A stretch of DNA of 64,000 bases. Source: JAFGCN01 sp964547015. GTDB lineage: Archaea > Aenigmatarchaeota > Aenigmatarchaeia > QMZS01. The position numbers were made by a program, and so were the translations under genes. The notes beneath the pieces were generated by a model. It was given only the letters and a program-made list of their open reading frames with translations, did no database searches and was not told the origin of the DNA. Below, one piece after another: positions 35,347-43,070 of this stretch; the stretch's first letter is position 1, and every line of letters starts with the position of its first letter. The stretch lies in NCBI GenBank assembly GCA_964547015.1, contig CAZJKT010000001.1:42117-106116 (forward strand), read 5' to 3'.

Positions 35347-37167
35347 TTAGATACAGGCGCATACTTCTTCAATATCAGGACTTGCTTTCATTGAAAGAGT
35401 GACCAGGCACCCTTTGGGCTCTGAGCCGCATATAATTCCTGAGGATTTGAAGTGAGGGCTTTTGCATATATAGTTTTCGCTTTCAGGGTTGTCATTCCCT
35501 ACAATATTCCATTTTTTTATTCCTGCAAGGCATGTGCCTCGGGAGCATTCATAACTGCAACCTGTTATTGCCCAGAATTCCGGAACTTCCAAGGCAGGCT
35601 GGTCTGGGTTTTCATCTTCAGCTGAAGGGTCTTGAGGGGAGCCGTCCGATGGCGAATAGGGGGCTAAAGTTTCTTCTGAGAAAAACCCCGCCCCGTAAAA
35701 TACATCTATTGCCTTTTTTGCAAGGTCCCATGAATATTCCTTTGACTTGCTGTCGGGAATTATAAACCATCTCTTTTTTGCATATTCCCCTGAAGGCAGA
35801 TGCGTCCCTTCAAGGTAGATTGGCAGTGGGTTTGAAGGCAGGGAATTTCCCTCAAGCGGGCAGTAGGCATAGGGGTTGAATATATAGTAATTTGAGCTGC
35901 CGTCTGTTTTGCACCTCCAGCCTGAGCCCGAATCCACAAATTCCTCGGAATCTCTGCAAGAGCTCCAATCAATCTTTTCATTTGCGGGAGAAGAAATGCC
36001 GCGCATATTCAGGGCCTGATATCCGGATATTTTTGCCCGGCAAGGATAAATGAATATATTGCTTAGGGGGGAAGCTTGTTTTCTGCTGTCCACCCCCGAA
36101 ATCGTATCTGAAACCCCCTCAAAGTCAGAGAAGAGCGCATCTTGGTTTGAAAGAAGTTCCATATAATATATCATTGCAATCCCAAACATCTCAGGCTCAG
36201 TTTTAATTTCTTTTGCCGAATCTTTTGAAAGAGACTCCCCGTAAGGCACACCTATAATTGAAGGCGCTATTGCCGCAAGAACAGGACAGCACTTTTCTGC
36301 TATATCGAACTCAAAACGGCAATAATATTTTGTCAGGTCTTCAATCGGGCTGTTCGAGCCATCCCCATGGCTGCAGATACTATCTTCTTTTAATTTGGAT
36401 AATTTTATCCCTTTTTCATTGTCTCTGAAACATTTTTCAGAACCATATCCGTCAGGGTATAAGGCCGACCAGCATATCTTGAGGTATATCTGCTCTTCGA
36501 TTATATTTTGATACTCCGTTTGTCCCTGCAGTCCTTCCGTTTCAGGGGCAAGTCTTATGCGACGATCTTCCATAAGCCTTTTTTCAATCCCTCTTGTGTC
36601 CAGCGTAAAATGGACATTAATTTTCCCGAAAGGCTTTTCTAAATTAAGTGCAAAGGCGCCGCCGCCGGATATGCTTACAGGCTCCATAAGCGTCCCCGAT
36701 TTTTTGTTCTCAAAACTGTCAGTTAGGATGGGATAAACTGCCGCAGTTGGAAGAAGCCCCGAATGGGCCAAAATATCGTAGTGCAGGCCGGAATAATCCT
36801 CAAAATATATCTCCGCCGCTCCACGGGTATCGGGCTCAAGGGTTGGCGTGCCTAAAATTCCCTTTCGCTCAAGTTTGATGCTGTGCGTGCCCAAAAGTAT
36901 CAGCTCGTCGGGATTTAGGAGGTAGGCGGCATTTCGGTAATCTGCTTGGGATTCGCCTTTGGTGAGCGGGTCTTCAAACCAAAGCAGGGGCGGGGGCACA
37001 AAAGTGAGCGTATCTGCTGAGCTGAACTCAAGCCCGCACCCTTCAGGAAGCCCTAAATATCCGGGGTCCTTTTGGTTTTGGCCAAAAAATTTTTCGGCAA
37101 GGGAGAGCGCTACAACAAGGAGCACAAGGACAAAGACAATCCCCAGCATCATGTCCCCCTTTTTCAT
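35347..37167 (-). CDS. Large exported Cys-containing surface protein
   Basis: The 606-aa protein begins KKGDMMLGIVFVLVLLVVAL, a Lys-Lys-Gly/Asp head followed by a membrane helix. A long exterior region follows, with scattered Cys pairs (SICSHGDGSNS, CRFEFDIAEKCCPVLAA) and a Cys-rich C-terminus (CSYECSRGTCLAG, EEVCACI). No known catalytic domain is recognised. The N-terminus could be a class III (type IV pilin-like) signal, but the match is loose. Its ATG overlaps the stop of the 34-aa gene (ATGA), indicating coupled translation. An extracellular structural role is inferred. Confidence 0.65.
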   Translation of the reverse strand: MKKGDMMLGIVFVLVLLVVALSLAEKFFGQNQKDPGYLGLPEGCGLEFSSADTLTFVPPPLLWFEDPLTKGESQADYRNAAYLLNPDELILLGTHSIKLERKGILGTPTLEPDTRGAAEIYFEDYSGLHYDILAHSGLLPTAAVYPILTDSFENKKSGTLMEPVSISGGGAFALNLEKPFGKINVHFTLDTRGIEKRLMEDRRIRLAPETEGLQGQTEYQNIIEEQIYLKICWSALYPDGYGSEKCFRDNEKGIKLSKLKEDSICSHGDGSNSPIEDLTKYYCRFEFDIAEKCCPVLAAIAPSIIGVPYGESLSKDSAKEIKTEPEMFGIAMIYYMELLSNQDALFSDFEGVSDTISGVDSRKQASPLSNIFIYPCRAKISGYQALNMRGISSPANEKIDWSSCRDSEEFVDSGSGWRCKTDGSSNYYIFNPYAYCPLEGNSLPSNPLPIYLEGTHLPSGEYAKKRWFIIPDSKSKEYSWDLAKKAIDVFYGAGFFSEETLAPYSPSDGSPQDPSAEDENPDQPALEVPEFWAITGCSYECSRGTCLAGIKKWNIVGNDNPESENYICKSPHFKSSGIICGSEPKGCLVTLSMKASPDIEEVCACI

Positions 37168-37268
37168 ATTGCGTCAAGCAGTTTTAGGGCGATTATTACA
37201 AACACCAAAAAAACCACTAAAAGCAGAATCATATCTGCCGATAATTCAGGGACTTCGAACCCTTTCAT
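37164..37268 (-). CDS. 34-aa single-pass membrane protein
   Basis: The frame encodes MKGFEVPELSADMILLLVVF followed by LVFVIIALKLLDAI, one membrane helix with a short polar head. It is translationally coupled on both sides: its ATG overlaps the TGA of the 92-aa gene and its TGA overlaps the ATG of the 606-aa gene, both as ATGA. Such exact overlaps in a gene this short argue that it is real. No family is known to me. Confidence 0.6.
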   Translation of the reverse strand: MKGFEVPELSADMILLLVVFLVFVIIALKLLDAI

Positions 37269-37543
37269 GCTATCGCAAGAAGCCCTATTTTATCCATGAC
37301 TGCAAGGACCATCAGAATAAATATTATTGCCACTAAAAACCATATTGCATTAAGGGTTATTGAAAGCCCTTTTTTTTTGATTCCTTTCTCCATATAGAAA
37401 GCTCCTGCAAGCCCGGGAAGCATCTTTATAATTCCAAGCCCATAACCTTTCAGCCATACTGCCGAGGCGATGAACACAACAATAGTTATGAGGAAGAGCA
37501 CTATCCAGAAAGTTTGGTTTATCGCAATACTGCCTCTTTTCAT
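37265..37543 (-). CDS. 92-aa two-helix membrane protein with pilin-like segments
   Basis: The protein has two membrane helices, each preceded by a Lys/Arg-Gly motif: MKRGSIAINQTFWIVLFLIT and KKKGLSITLNAIWFLVAIIF. Each resembles the start of an archaeal type IV pilin-like (class III) signal, basic-Gly then a hydrophobic helix, though the usual downstream polar residue pattern is imperfect. It is the first gene of the surface cluster and lies downstream of the tRNA-Lys gene on the same strand. A prepilin peptidase (A24) is encoded at 51630. Processing by it is a hypothesis. Confidence 0.6.
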   Translation of the reverse strand: MKRGSIAINQTFWIVLFLITIVVFIASAVWLKGYGLGIIKMLPGLAGAFYMEKGIKKKGLSITLNAIWFLVAIIFILMVLAVMDKIGLLAIA

Positions 37544-37611
37544 AATTTAACAGGGCTTTAATTAGTAGGGTCTTTTGGCCTTTGCAGGAAAATTAAATGA
37601 GCCCGGAGGGA

Positions 37612-37711
37612 TTTTCAGATACGCATTTTGGGGGTCATAGAAAAAAGCGTAGCTTTTTCGAAGACCCTTTCTTTGACGTTGAGGACTTTCTTTCGGGAAA
37701 GAAAGTCTTCA
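37612..37711 (-). other. T-loop intron of tRNA-Lys (shared intron family)
   Basis: A 100-nt intron at position 59/60. Its 5' 46 nt (37665-37710), beginning GAAGACTTTCTTTCCCG, match the T-arm introns of the Pro-like and Met genes except for two positions. They fold into a long hairpin (GAAGACTTTCTTT with AAAGAAAGTCCTC). A second hairpin GAAAAAGC/GCTTTTTTC follows. The 3' third is not conserved. Confidence 0.8.
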
Positions 37712-37757
37712 TTTGAACCCCCGACGCCCTGGTTAAGAGCCAGGTGCTCTGACCAGA

Positions 37758-37798
37758 TTGCTCCTGTATCCCTTTTTTTGGAAAGAAAGGGATAGGGA
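37758..37798 (-). other. D-loop intron of tRNA-Lys
   Basis: A 41-nt intron containing the hairpin TATCCC/GGGATA. The splice junction helix is GCTC/GAGC with 3-nt bulges. Removal restores the D arm GTAGCTCAGTCTGGTCAGAGC-type sequence expected for archaeal tRNA-Lys. Confidence 0.8.
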
Positions 37799-37906
37799 CT
37801 GAGCTACGGGCCCATAAGAGTGTATGCTAAAAATTAATGGCTTGTTTTTGGGCTTAGGAAAATGTATATATACTTTAGTGTAGTAGTTATATGGTGGTGA
37901 AGTAAA

Positions 37907-38710
37907 ATGGACGGAACAATTAAAGGAATATCAGAAAAGCTTTATGAATTGCCGGACCTTATTGGGGAGTATGTATCAAATTCAAATTTTTTGGGATCGA
38001 TAGGCGCGGTAGATGGGGCAAAAGAGGTGGCTATTATTGGCCTTGCGGCGGCTCTTATTTATAAAAATAAGAAATGGGTTGTTCAAGGAGCAAATAAATT
38101 ATATCAAACTCGCCCCCATATAATATTAAGACGGTATTCTAAAGGCAGAAATCCAGAGTTTGATGCTATGGAGGATAGGTTGGAGGGCTATATAGGTAGG
38201 CTTGGACAGGGGGATTCCAAATTAAGGTTAGGCCGGAAATATGGGAAGTATAGGGACTTGATTAATGCCTCCGAAAAGTATAGCAAATTCTCGGAAGAAG
38301 AGCACAGGGATTTCAAAAATCTGCTGGCTTTGCAGTATATTTCCGAGATTTTTGGAGGGTGGTTTTATCTGGATATTGAAGAAGACGGGGGAAAATATAA
38401 TCTGAAGGCCTTTCCTATTAGCAATGATATTCGGGAATGGATTGAGGTAGAGGATAAAACCTTGTCAGGGTTTTACGCTCAAGCTTCAGAGGTTAAATAT
38501 TCTAAAGAGCCTGGCCGGAAGAAAACCAATTGTCTGAAATTATATTGCGAAGATTCAATGGAAGAGATAGATATACTCCTAGAACAGTTAGATGTTGCTG
38601 AGAATAGGCAGGGGGGTATTATTAAAGAAGTTAAATCTTACCTTGATAATTATCCTGACATAAATCTCACTGTTGTTTTGCCAGGTGAGACTTATGTTGC
38701 AGAGAATTAA
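37907..38710 (+). CDS. Unrecognised 267-aa protein
   Basis: I do not recognise this protein. It opens with MDGTIKGISEKLYELPDLIG and has a weak hydrophobic segment (AKEVAIIGLAAALIYKNKKW), followed by a charged region (RLEGYIGRLGQGDSKLRLGR) and an alpha/beta C-terminal half with YLDNYPDINLTVVLPGETYV. The start ATG 37907 has an upstream GGTGGTGA at Shine-Dalgarno distance and a TATA box (TGTATATATACTTT, about 37863-37876). It is therefore a leadered message, unlike its neighbours. An intrinsic-terminator-like hairpin lies downstream. It stands alone between tRNA-Lys and the antiporter gene. Confidence 0.65.
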   Translation: MDGTIKGISEKLYELPDLIGEYVSNSNFLGSIGAVDGAKEVAIIGLAAALIYKNKKWVVQGANKLYQTRPHIILRRYSKGRNPEFDAMEDRLEGYIGRLGQGDSKLRLGRKYGKYRDLINASEKYSKFSEEEHRDFKNLLALQYISEIFGGWFYLDIEEDGGKYNLKAFPISNDIREWIEVEDKTLSGFYAQASEVKYSKEPGRKKTNCLKLYCEDSMEEIDILLEQLDVAENRQGGIIKEVKSYLDNYPDINLTVVLPGETYVAEN

Positions 38711-38774
38711 GGTGCAGATTTCAAGTCAGGAGATATAAGCGAAAACTCCAGGATAGTGCCCCAATAATAGCTTT

Positions 38775-38799
38775 ATATTCAAAAGCATTCTTTGAATAT
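38775..38799 (+). terminator. Hairpin terminator after the 267-aa gene
   Basis: ATATTCAAA-N7-TTTGAATAT is a perfect 9-bp stem followed by TGTTTTGC. It lies about 65 bp past the stop codon and before the convergent antiporter gene, so it could serve both strands. Confidence 0.5.
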
Positions 38800-38859
38800 T
38801 GTTTTGCTCGCTCTAATCAAAGATTTTTTGAAGTTTAATACTGTTTGATATTTCCGGCT

Positions 38860-40581
38860 CTAAAGGCTCTTAGGATCCTTCTCAATTTTAGGGTGCTCCT
38901 GGCCGAGCTCAAGCCTTTCCCTAAGAAGCCCAAGCTCAAGGGCTTTTTCTTTCTCATAAGCGCTTCGGTCATCTTTTGCCTTTTCAATAAGCCTTGAAGC
39001 ATACTCTCCGCCAAGGAAGTGCGGCAGGATTACATAGTCGGCCCCTGAGCGGTACAAATCAAACGCGTCCCGAATTTGCCTTGCCGTAAGAATTGCAATA
39101 GGCTGGCGCTTATTTCTTTTGAACACATCCATTATCAGCAGGTTGGTCTCTTTTTCAGGGATTGTTGACACAACAACTTTTGCTTCGCATATTCCCAGGT
39201 CTTCAAGGAATTCGGAATTATCAACATCCCCGTATATTGCATCCACCCCGGACTCCTTGAGCTGTTCGACAATTTTTGGGTTGTAATCCACAACGAGGAC
39301 GCTTTTGGTTATTTTTGAGAAAGCCCGGATAATTGAAAATCCGATTCGGTTGTAGCCTAAAAGTATATAGTCATAGCTCTTTTTTGGCAGCTCTTTTTCA
39401 GCTAATTTTTTTCGCTCAAAGACAGACAGGCGGCCTGATATCCTGTTAAATATCGCGTCCGAATAGATTATCATGTATGTTGATCCCGCAATTGTAATAA
39501 GGCCTATTATTGTGACAAAAGACAGAATTTCTTGCGAGAGGTTTCCAAGCTTTACCCCTTGGGCAATAAGGATTAGAGAGAACTCTGAGATTTGCGCAAC
39601 GGTAAGGCCCGCCATGAACCCGGTTTTTTTGCTGTAGCCAAGAAAGCCCATCAGGGCCATTACAATGATTGGGTTTCCTATCAGGATAAACAGGGAGAAA
39701 ATTATGGCAGGGATAAATAAATGGGTAATATCCGCAAACACCATCTGGCTGCCAAGTATTATGAAGAAGAATATTATGAAAAAGTCCCTGAGATTTTTGA
39801 GCTTTGAGCTTATCTCATGGGAAAATGGCGACATTGAAAGAAGGATTCCGGCAACAAGCGCCCCGACTTCAACCGTGAACCCCGCATACAAAAATAGGAT
39901 TGAAATTCCAAAGCCCCATGAGACTGAAAACAAGAAAAGAAATTCCTGAGACTTTGCAAAGAAATTTCCCGCCTTAGGAAGGAAAAAATTGCTTAGGGGA
40001 ACCAAAACCGCCATGAGTATGATGCCTTTTAGCAGTATATAGATAAGCTCGCTTCCGGCCCCTCCCGAATTAATTGAGAATGAGGTAAGCGCTATTAATG
40101 CAAGGATGGCTACAATATCCTGTACGAGCAAAAAGCCAATAGATACTTTGCCGTAGAGCTTTTCTAAGGCATCCTTATCGGAGAGAAGCTTCATTATGAT
40201 GATTGTGGATGAAAAGGTCAGGGCAAGGGCAATGTAGAGGGCCTCAACCATCGAAAAACCGAGGACAAGGCCTATCAGAAGCCCGATGAGGGATGTGAAT
40301 ATAATCTGGCCAAGACCTGTGACAAGAGACACTTTTCCGACCTCTTTTATGACTTTAGGGGAAAGATGCAATCCTACAATAAACAGCAGAAACGCAATGC
40401 CCATCTCCGAAAATATGGATATAATCTCAACTTCTTTGATAAGGTTGAGGGCTAAGGGCCCGACAATAATTCCGGAAAATATATAGCCGATAATCAAGGG
40501 CTGCCTCAAAATCCGGATTATTATGGACACAGCCAATACTACTAAAATGACAAGGCCGAGCTCGACAAAGGGATTATGCAT
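38860..40581 (-). CDS. CPA2-family monovalent cation/proton antiporter with TrkA-N domain
   Basis: The 573-aa membrane protein has about 12-13 helices of the Kef/CPA2 Na+(K+)/H+ exchanger fold. Segments include FLLFIVGLHLSPKVIKEVGK and ALTFSSTIIIMKLLSDKDAL, with a conserved helix around VQDIVAILALIALTSF. From about residue 400 a RCK/TrkA-N domain follows (YDYILLGYNRIGFSIIRAFS, KSVLVVDYNPKIVEQLKESG, DAIYGDVDNSEFLEDLGICE), which binds NAD or nucleotides and gates transport. It likely regulates ion or pH balance. It is a single gene, divergent from the dCMP deaminase gene. Confidence 0.9.
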   Translation of the reverse strand: MHNPFVELGLVILVVLAVSIIIRILRQPLIIGYIFSGIIVGPLALNLIKEVEIISIFSEMGIAFLLFIVGLHLSPKVIKEVGKVSLVTGLGQIIFTSLIGLLIGLVLGFSMVEALYIALALTFSSTIIIMKLLSDKDALEKLYGKVSIGFLLVQDIVAILALIALTSFSINSGGAGSELIYILLKGIILMAVLVPLSNFFLPKAGNFFAKSQEFLFLFSVSWGFGISILFLYAGFTVEVGALVAGILLSMSPFSHEISSKLKNLRDFFIIFFFIILGSQMVFADITHLFIPAIIFSLFILIGNPIIVMALMGFLGYSKKTGFMAGLTVAQISEFSLILIAQGVKLGNLSQEILSFVTIIGLITIAGSTYMIIYSDAIFNRISGRLSVFERKKLAEKELPKKSYDYILLGYNRIGFSIIRAFSKITKSVLVVDYNPKIVEQLKESGVDAIYGDVDNSEFLEDLGICEAKVVVSTIPEKETNLLIMDVFKRNKRQPIAILTARQIRDAFDLYRSGADYVILPHFLGGEYASRLIEKAKDDRSAYEKEKALELGLLRERLELGQEHPKIEKDPKSL

Positions 40582-40715
40582 TTTGTTTCATTTGGGCAAT
40601 ATACTAATATGTCGGGGATTTTTTATATAGTGGAGGCTTTGCCTTTTGGTGAGAATATCCGGAGAGGGTCTTATGGCCTTTATTATCGCCCATTTTAATC
40701 AAATTATCTGCATTT

Positions 40716-41240
40716 ATGGGACGCCCTTCTAAAATTGAATATTATCTCAATATTGCGCAAGAGGTTGCGGCAAGGTCAACTTGCCTATGCTTTAGGGGCG
40801 GGGCGATTATTGTAAAAGACGACCAGATTGTTGCGACAGGATACAACGGCGCCCCTAGAAAAACAAAGGACTGCATCGAGCGGGGAAATTGCCTTAGGCG
40901 CGAGATGAATATACCTTCAGGGCACAGGTATGAGCTTTGCAGAAGTGTGCATGCCGAGCAGAACGCGATAATCAATGCGGCAAGGGCGGGGGTGAGCCTC
41001 CTTGGCGGCACGATGTATCTTCACGGCTGCCGGGTATTTAAGGGCAAAACTGAGGCCTCAGATATGCTTCCCTGCTTTATCTGCAAGAAGATGATACTTA
41101 ATGCCGGGCTTGAAAAAGTTATCTGCTCGACAAAAGACGGCAAATACAAAGAATATGACGTCGCCGAGTGGGCTAAGGACTGGAGGGAGAAGGACATGAT
41201 TGAGGACACGGAAAAGTACGAGACTGATTATTCCGTCTAA
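40716..41240 (+). CDS. dCMP deaminase family zinc enzyme
   Basis: This cytidine/deoxycytidylate deaminase fold converts dCMP to dUMP for dTTP synthesis. The 174-aa protein has the zinc motif CRSVHAEQNAIINAARAG (HAE) and SDMLPCFICKKMILNAGLEK (PCxxC), with GYNGAPRKTKDCIERG between the early strands, as in the ComEB/dCMP deaminase group. It has extra cysteines (ERGNCLRREM) typical of that group. The start at 40716 has the TTATG context. The downstream genes (NreA, UPF0200) are on the same strand but 60 nt or more away. Confidence 0.88.
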   Translation: MGRPSKIEYYLNIAQEVAARSTCLCFRGGAIIVKDDQIVATGYNGAPRKTKDCIERGNCLRREMNIPSGHRYELCRSVHAEQNAIINAARAGVSLLGGTMYLHGCRVFKGKTEASDMLPCFICKKMILNAGLEKVICSTKDGKYKEYDVAEWAKDWREKDMIEDTEKYETDYSV

Positions 41241-41304
41241 AACATATTTTAAGAATACGGGCTTAGGAAATACCTACTATAGAAATCAGAGGCTAACCTA
41301 ATCT

Positions 41305-42501
41305 ATGGGAAAAAATTTATGCCTCCTTTGCAAAGGAAGCAGAAAGCTTTGCGGAAGGGGGCGCTGCCCGCTTCTGACAAAAATCCACTTCAAGGCGGCA
41401 GCGCCCAAAGTTGGAGAGTCGCTTTTCGGCCCTTCCCCCTCCTCAATATTTGTCGGGCACGAGGGCTACCCAAAGGTTTTTGTCGGGCCGATGGTCGGTC
41501 TTGAAGAATCAAATTTAGAAGTGGCAGACACGCCTGAAAAAATGTATGGCTCGGGAATTGACAAAATCCTCAAATTCCGCTACTCGCTTGTGAGAGGCAA
41601 AATGCCAAGAGAAATTGCCTCGCGCGACAGGTATATTCGGGAGATGAGGGATATTGTCCTTTCGCAAAAGCCGACGGATATCGAAGCCAATTTCATAAAA
41701 CGCCCGAGGTTTTTGCAGGAGTTCTCACCCCTTACCCAGCCGATGGGGATGTCAGGGGAGCTCAAGTCAATCAGGCTCACAGAAAACCCAAAAATAAAGG
41801 CCCCTGTTTATCGCCTTTCGGGAGATGAGTTGAGCGCCCAAAAAGCCGCGATTGAGATTTACAATCTGGGGTTTAACATAAGCCAGATCTCAAAAATTCT
41901 CTCCTCAGGCGCGCTTGGGCTTGAAAAAAGAAAAAAACTCGTGCCTACTCGGTGGAGCATAACCGCAGTTGACGACCTGATTTCAAAGAAACTTATAGGC
42001 GAAGTAAAGCAAAAACCCCTGATAAATGAATACCTTCTCTATGAAAACGCTTACCTTGACAACCACTTCCACATACTGCTGATGCCGGGCTTTTGGGAGT
42101 TTGAGCAGATAGAATGCTGGTTTCCAAGCTCTTTTTGGAACCGCGCAAAAAATAATGAGCCTCAATTTGCGGTGGAGTCGGAATTTTACCATGGACGAAA
42201 GACTTACGCGATTGAGCAGAGCGGCGGGTACTACGCGGCGAGGTTCGGTGCGGCGGAAGGGCTAAAAAACCTCCGCCGCCAGGCAAGGGCCCTTGTAATA
42301 AGGGAGGTTTATGAGGGCTACGATATTCCTGTCGGCGTCTGGGAGGTGAGGGAAAATATCCGGGCCGCCTTCAAAAATCCCCCGAAAAAATTCAATTCTT
42401 CCGAAGAGCTATTCAAAAACCTGAACACAAGGGTTTCGCCTGAAAAGTACCGGCAGGTGAGTTCAATACTAAGGCAAAACCGGATTACTGACTTTATCTA
42501 A
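41305..42501 (+). CDS. nreA: NreA-like archaeal DNA repair protein
   Basis: Nre proteins are archaea-specific factors linked to DNA damage tolerance; NreA binds PCNA. The 398-aa protein starts with a cysteine cluster (LCLLCKGSRKLCGRGRCPLL) and has the family blocks SSIFVGHEGYPKVFVGPMVG, VPTRWSITAVDDLISKKLIG and NHFHILLMPGFWEFEQIECW. Its last residues, RQNRITDFI, fit a PCNA-interacting (PIP) motif with Q, I and a C-terminal aromatic. The PIP-like tail agrees with what is known of NreA. The UPF0200 kinase gene follows by 17 nt. Confidence 0.88.
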   Translation: MGKNLCLLCKGSRKLCGRGRCPLLTKIHFKAAAPKVGESLFGPSPSSIFVGHEGYPKVFVGPMVGLEESNLEVADTPEKMYGSGIDKILKFRYSLVRGKMPREIASRDRYIREMRDIVLSQKPTDIEANFIKRPRFLQEFSPLTQPMGMSGELKSIRLTENPKIKAPVYRLSGDELSAQKAAIEIYNLGFNISQISKILSSGALGLEKRKKLVPTRWSITAVDDLISKKLIGEVKQKPLINEYLLYENAYLDNHFHILLMPGFWEFEQIECWFPSSFWNRAKNNEPQFAVESEFYHGRKTYAIEQSGGYYAARFGAAEGLKNLRRQARALVIREVYEGYDIPVGVWEVRENIRAAFKNPPKKFNSSEELFKNLNTRVSPEKYRQVSSILRQNRITDFI

Positions 42502-42518
42502 TTTTTATTATTTTGATT

Positions 42519-43070
42519 ATGATAATAGGCCTGACCGGAACAAAAGGCTCAGGAAAAGGCGAGGTTGCCAACTTCCTAAAGATGATGGGATTTAATTATC
42601 TTTCTCTTTCCGACATGGTTCGGGCAGAAGCCAAAAAAACTTATTCTTCTCCAACTGCAAGGCAGTTGAGCGATATCGGCAACAGGCTGCGCCAAGAGAA
42701 TGGCCCCGGAATTCTTGCAAAAATAGCCGCCAAAAAAATAGAAAAGGGGAATTATGTTGTCGACGGGATAAGAAATCCGTCTGAAGTGGCGGAACTAAGA
42801 AGGCTTGACAAATTTTATCTGATAGCTGTTGATGCCAACCAAAAGCTCAGGTATGAGCGGACAAGGGTTAGGAGCAGGGGGGACTGCCCGGATTCGCTTG
42901 AAGAATTTTTGGAGATTGACTCAAGGGATTTGGGCAAAGGGGAGAAAAAGCACGGGCAAAGGGTGATGGATACAATGAAGATTGCGGATGCCAAAATTAT
43001 AAACGACGGGACTCTTTGCGAGCTTCGCGAGTCGCTTGAACAGATTCTTTTAGACTTCCTCAAATCCTAA
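42519..43070 (+). CDS. UPF0200-family P-loop kinase (dephospho-CoA/adenylate kinase-like)
   Basis: The 183-aa protein starts MIIGLTGTKGSGKGEVANFL with a Walker A loop and has VVDGIRNPSEVAELRRLDKF, AVDANQKLRYERTRVRSRGD and ADAKIINDGTLCELRESLEQ. This is the pattern of archaeal UPF0200 kinases, related to dephospho-CoA and adenylate kinases. The substrate is not established. The ATG at 42519 gives the family N-terminus; the upstream TTG at 42513 is unlikely. It follows nreA by 17 nt and overlaps the convergent PP-loop gene by 11 nt. Confidence 0.82.
   Translation: MIIGLTGTKGSGKGEVANFLKMMGFNYLSLSDMVRAEAKKTYSSPTARQLSDIGNRLRQENGPGILAKIAAKKIEKGNYVVDGIRNPSEVAELRRLDKFYLIAVDANQKLRYERTRVRSRGDCPDSLEEFLEIDSRDLGKGEKKHGQRVMDTMKIADAKIINDGTLCELRESLEQILLDFLKS

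Larger units (their letters stand above)
37598..37813 (-). tRNA. tRNA-Lys (CUU) with two introns
   Basis: Removing two introns leaves a standard 75-nt tRNA. Exons are 37799-37813, 37712-37757 and 37598-37611. The acceptor GGGCCCG pairs with CGGGCTC, the anticodon loop is CTCTTAA (anticodon CUU), and the T loop is TTCAAAT. The discriminator is A and CCA is not encoded. Junctions form bulge-helix-bulge motifs: GCTC/GAGC with bulges AGT and AAT in the D loop, and TTCA/TGAA with bulges AAT and AAT in the T loop. These sites need a splicing endonuclease of broad specificity. Confidence 0.88.
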
